This document shows positions 25,033 to 25,115 of a stretch of DNA of 25,115 nt, piece by piece. The stretch is from CAYMRB01 sp964392615. GTDB lineage: Bacteria > Planctomycetota > UBA8108. Every line of letters begins with the position of its first letter. The stretch's first letter is position 1. The position numbers and the translations under genes are program-made. Under the pieces are notes generated by a model. The model saw only the letters and a program-made list of their open reading frames with translations. It ran no database searches and was not told where the DNA came from. Where the stretch lies: assembly GCA_964392615.1 (NCBI GenBank), contig CAYMRB010000098.1:1-25115 (forward strand), written 5' to 3'.

Positions 25033-25115
25033 GAGGCTGTCCAAGAAACCCTCGGGAGGGCCGAGGCCGACAGGCCGAGCCGGATGCGCCTCTGGACGCC
25101 TCGCCACACTTCGGG
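25033..25115. repeat. Non-coding window end with repeat-like sequence
   Basis: Directly after the TAG of the glycoside hydrolase comes GAGGCTGTCCA (25033-25043), which recurs imperfectly inverted as TGGACGCCTC (25093-25102). Between them lie three GGCCGA copies and a small CTCGG-N5-CCGAG hairpin (25051-25065). GAGGCTGTCC resembles ends of some insertion sequences and small non-autonomous elements, but the window stops too early to decide. It could also serve as a transcript end. Confidence 0.3.

Noticed and set aside
21037..25107. 1356-codon open frame on the minus strand
   Set aside because: It is antisense to the glycoside hydrolase, whose barrel motifs are clear. The minus translation is Arg/Ala-rich with no domains; long antisense frames are expected at this GC content.

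Overview
The window is very GC-rich and densely coded. I read it as a chromosomal piece of a Planctomycetota-like bacterium. The reasons are a Cys-Ala-Pro-Ala-Arg sulfatase, a PDZ/toroid/HEAT protein of DUF6288 type, three secreted proteins carrying a dockerin-like module with four cysteines, and many signal peptides. This assignment rests on gene content and sequence style; no rRNA or other phylogenetic marker was compared.

Layout. 1-2144 (+): the 3' end of a secreted dockerin protein, then a 493-residue protein that keeps the periplasmic porter lobes of an RND transporter but only one membrane helix. 2176-14260 (-): eight genes on one strand. In transcription order they are a carbohydrate-esterase-like alpha/beta hydrolase and a sulfatase (overlapping by 4 nt), lepA, hemW, a putative lipoprotein, a hydrolase fused to a CPPED1-like metallophosphoesterase, and a PDZ/HEAT protein that converges on the RND-like gene. 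14261-14756 is a 496-bp divergent control region. 14757-19217 (+) encodes a 1486-residue secreted protein with an N-terminal dockerin-like module and two glycine-rich blocks. It converges, across a near-perfect hairpin, on 19320-22004 (-). That gene encodes a serine hydrolase with five BTRD1-like repeats, a class A beta-lactamase-like domain (SATK, SDN, KGG), a CARDB-like domain and a C-terminal dockerin-like module. 22180-25032 (+) is a large clan GH-A-like glycoside hydrolase. The last 83 bases are non-coding and may be the end of a small repeat or mobile element.

How it fits together. Most of the window is a secreted toolkit for breaking down and holding complex polysaccharide: sulfatase, esterases, glycoside hydrolase and dockerin-tagged extracellular proteins. 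A conserved housekeeping pair (lepA-hemW) sits in the middle. The most interesting items are the RND porter without its transmembrane bundle, the esterase/CPPED1-like fusion, and a polyglycine-hydrolase-like enzyme encoded tail-to-tail with a poly-glycine protein that carries the same module. The last arrangement suggests, but does not prove, an enzyme-substrate or co-assembly pair. All functional statements come from motif reading and remembered families; no search or structure prediction was run.
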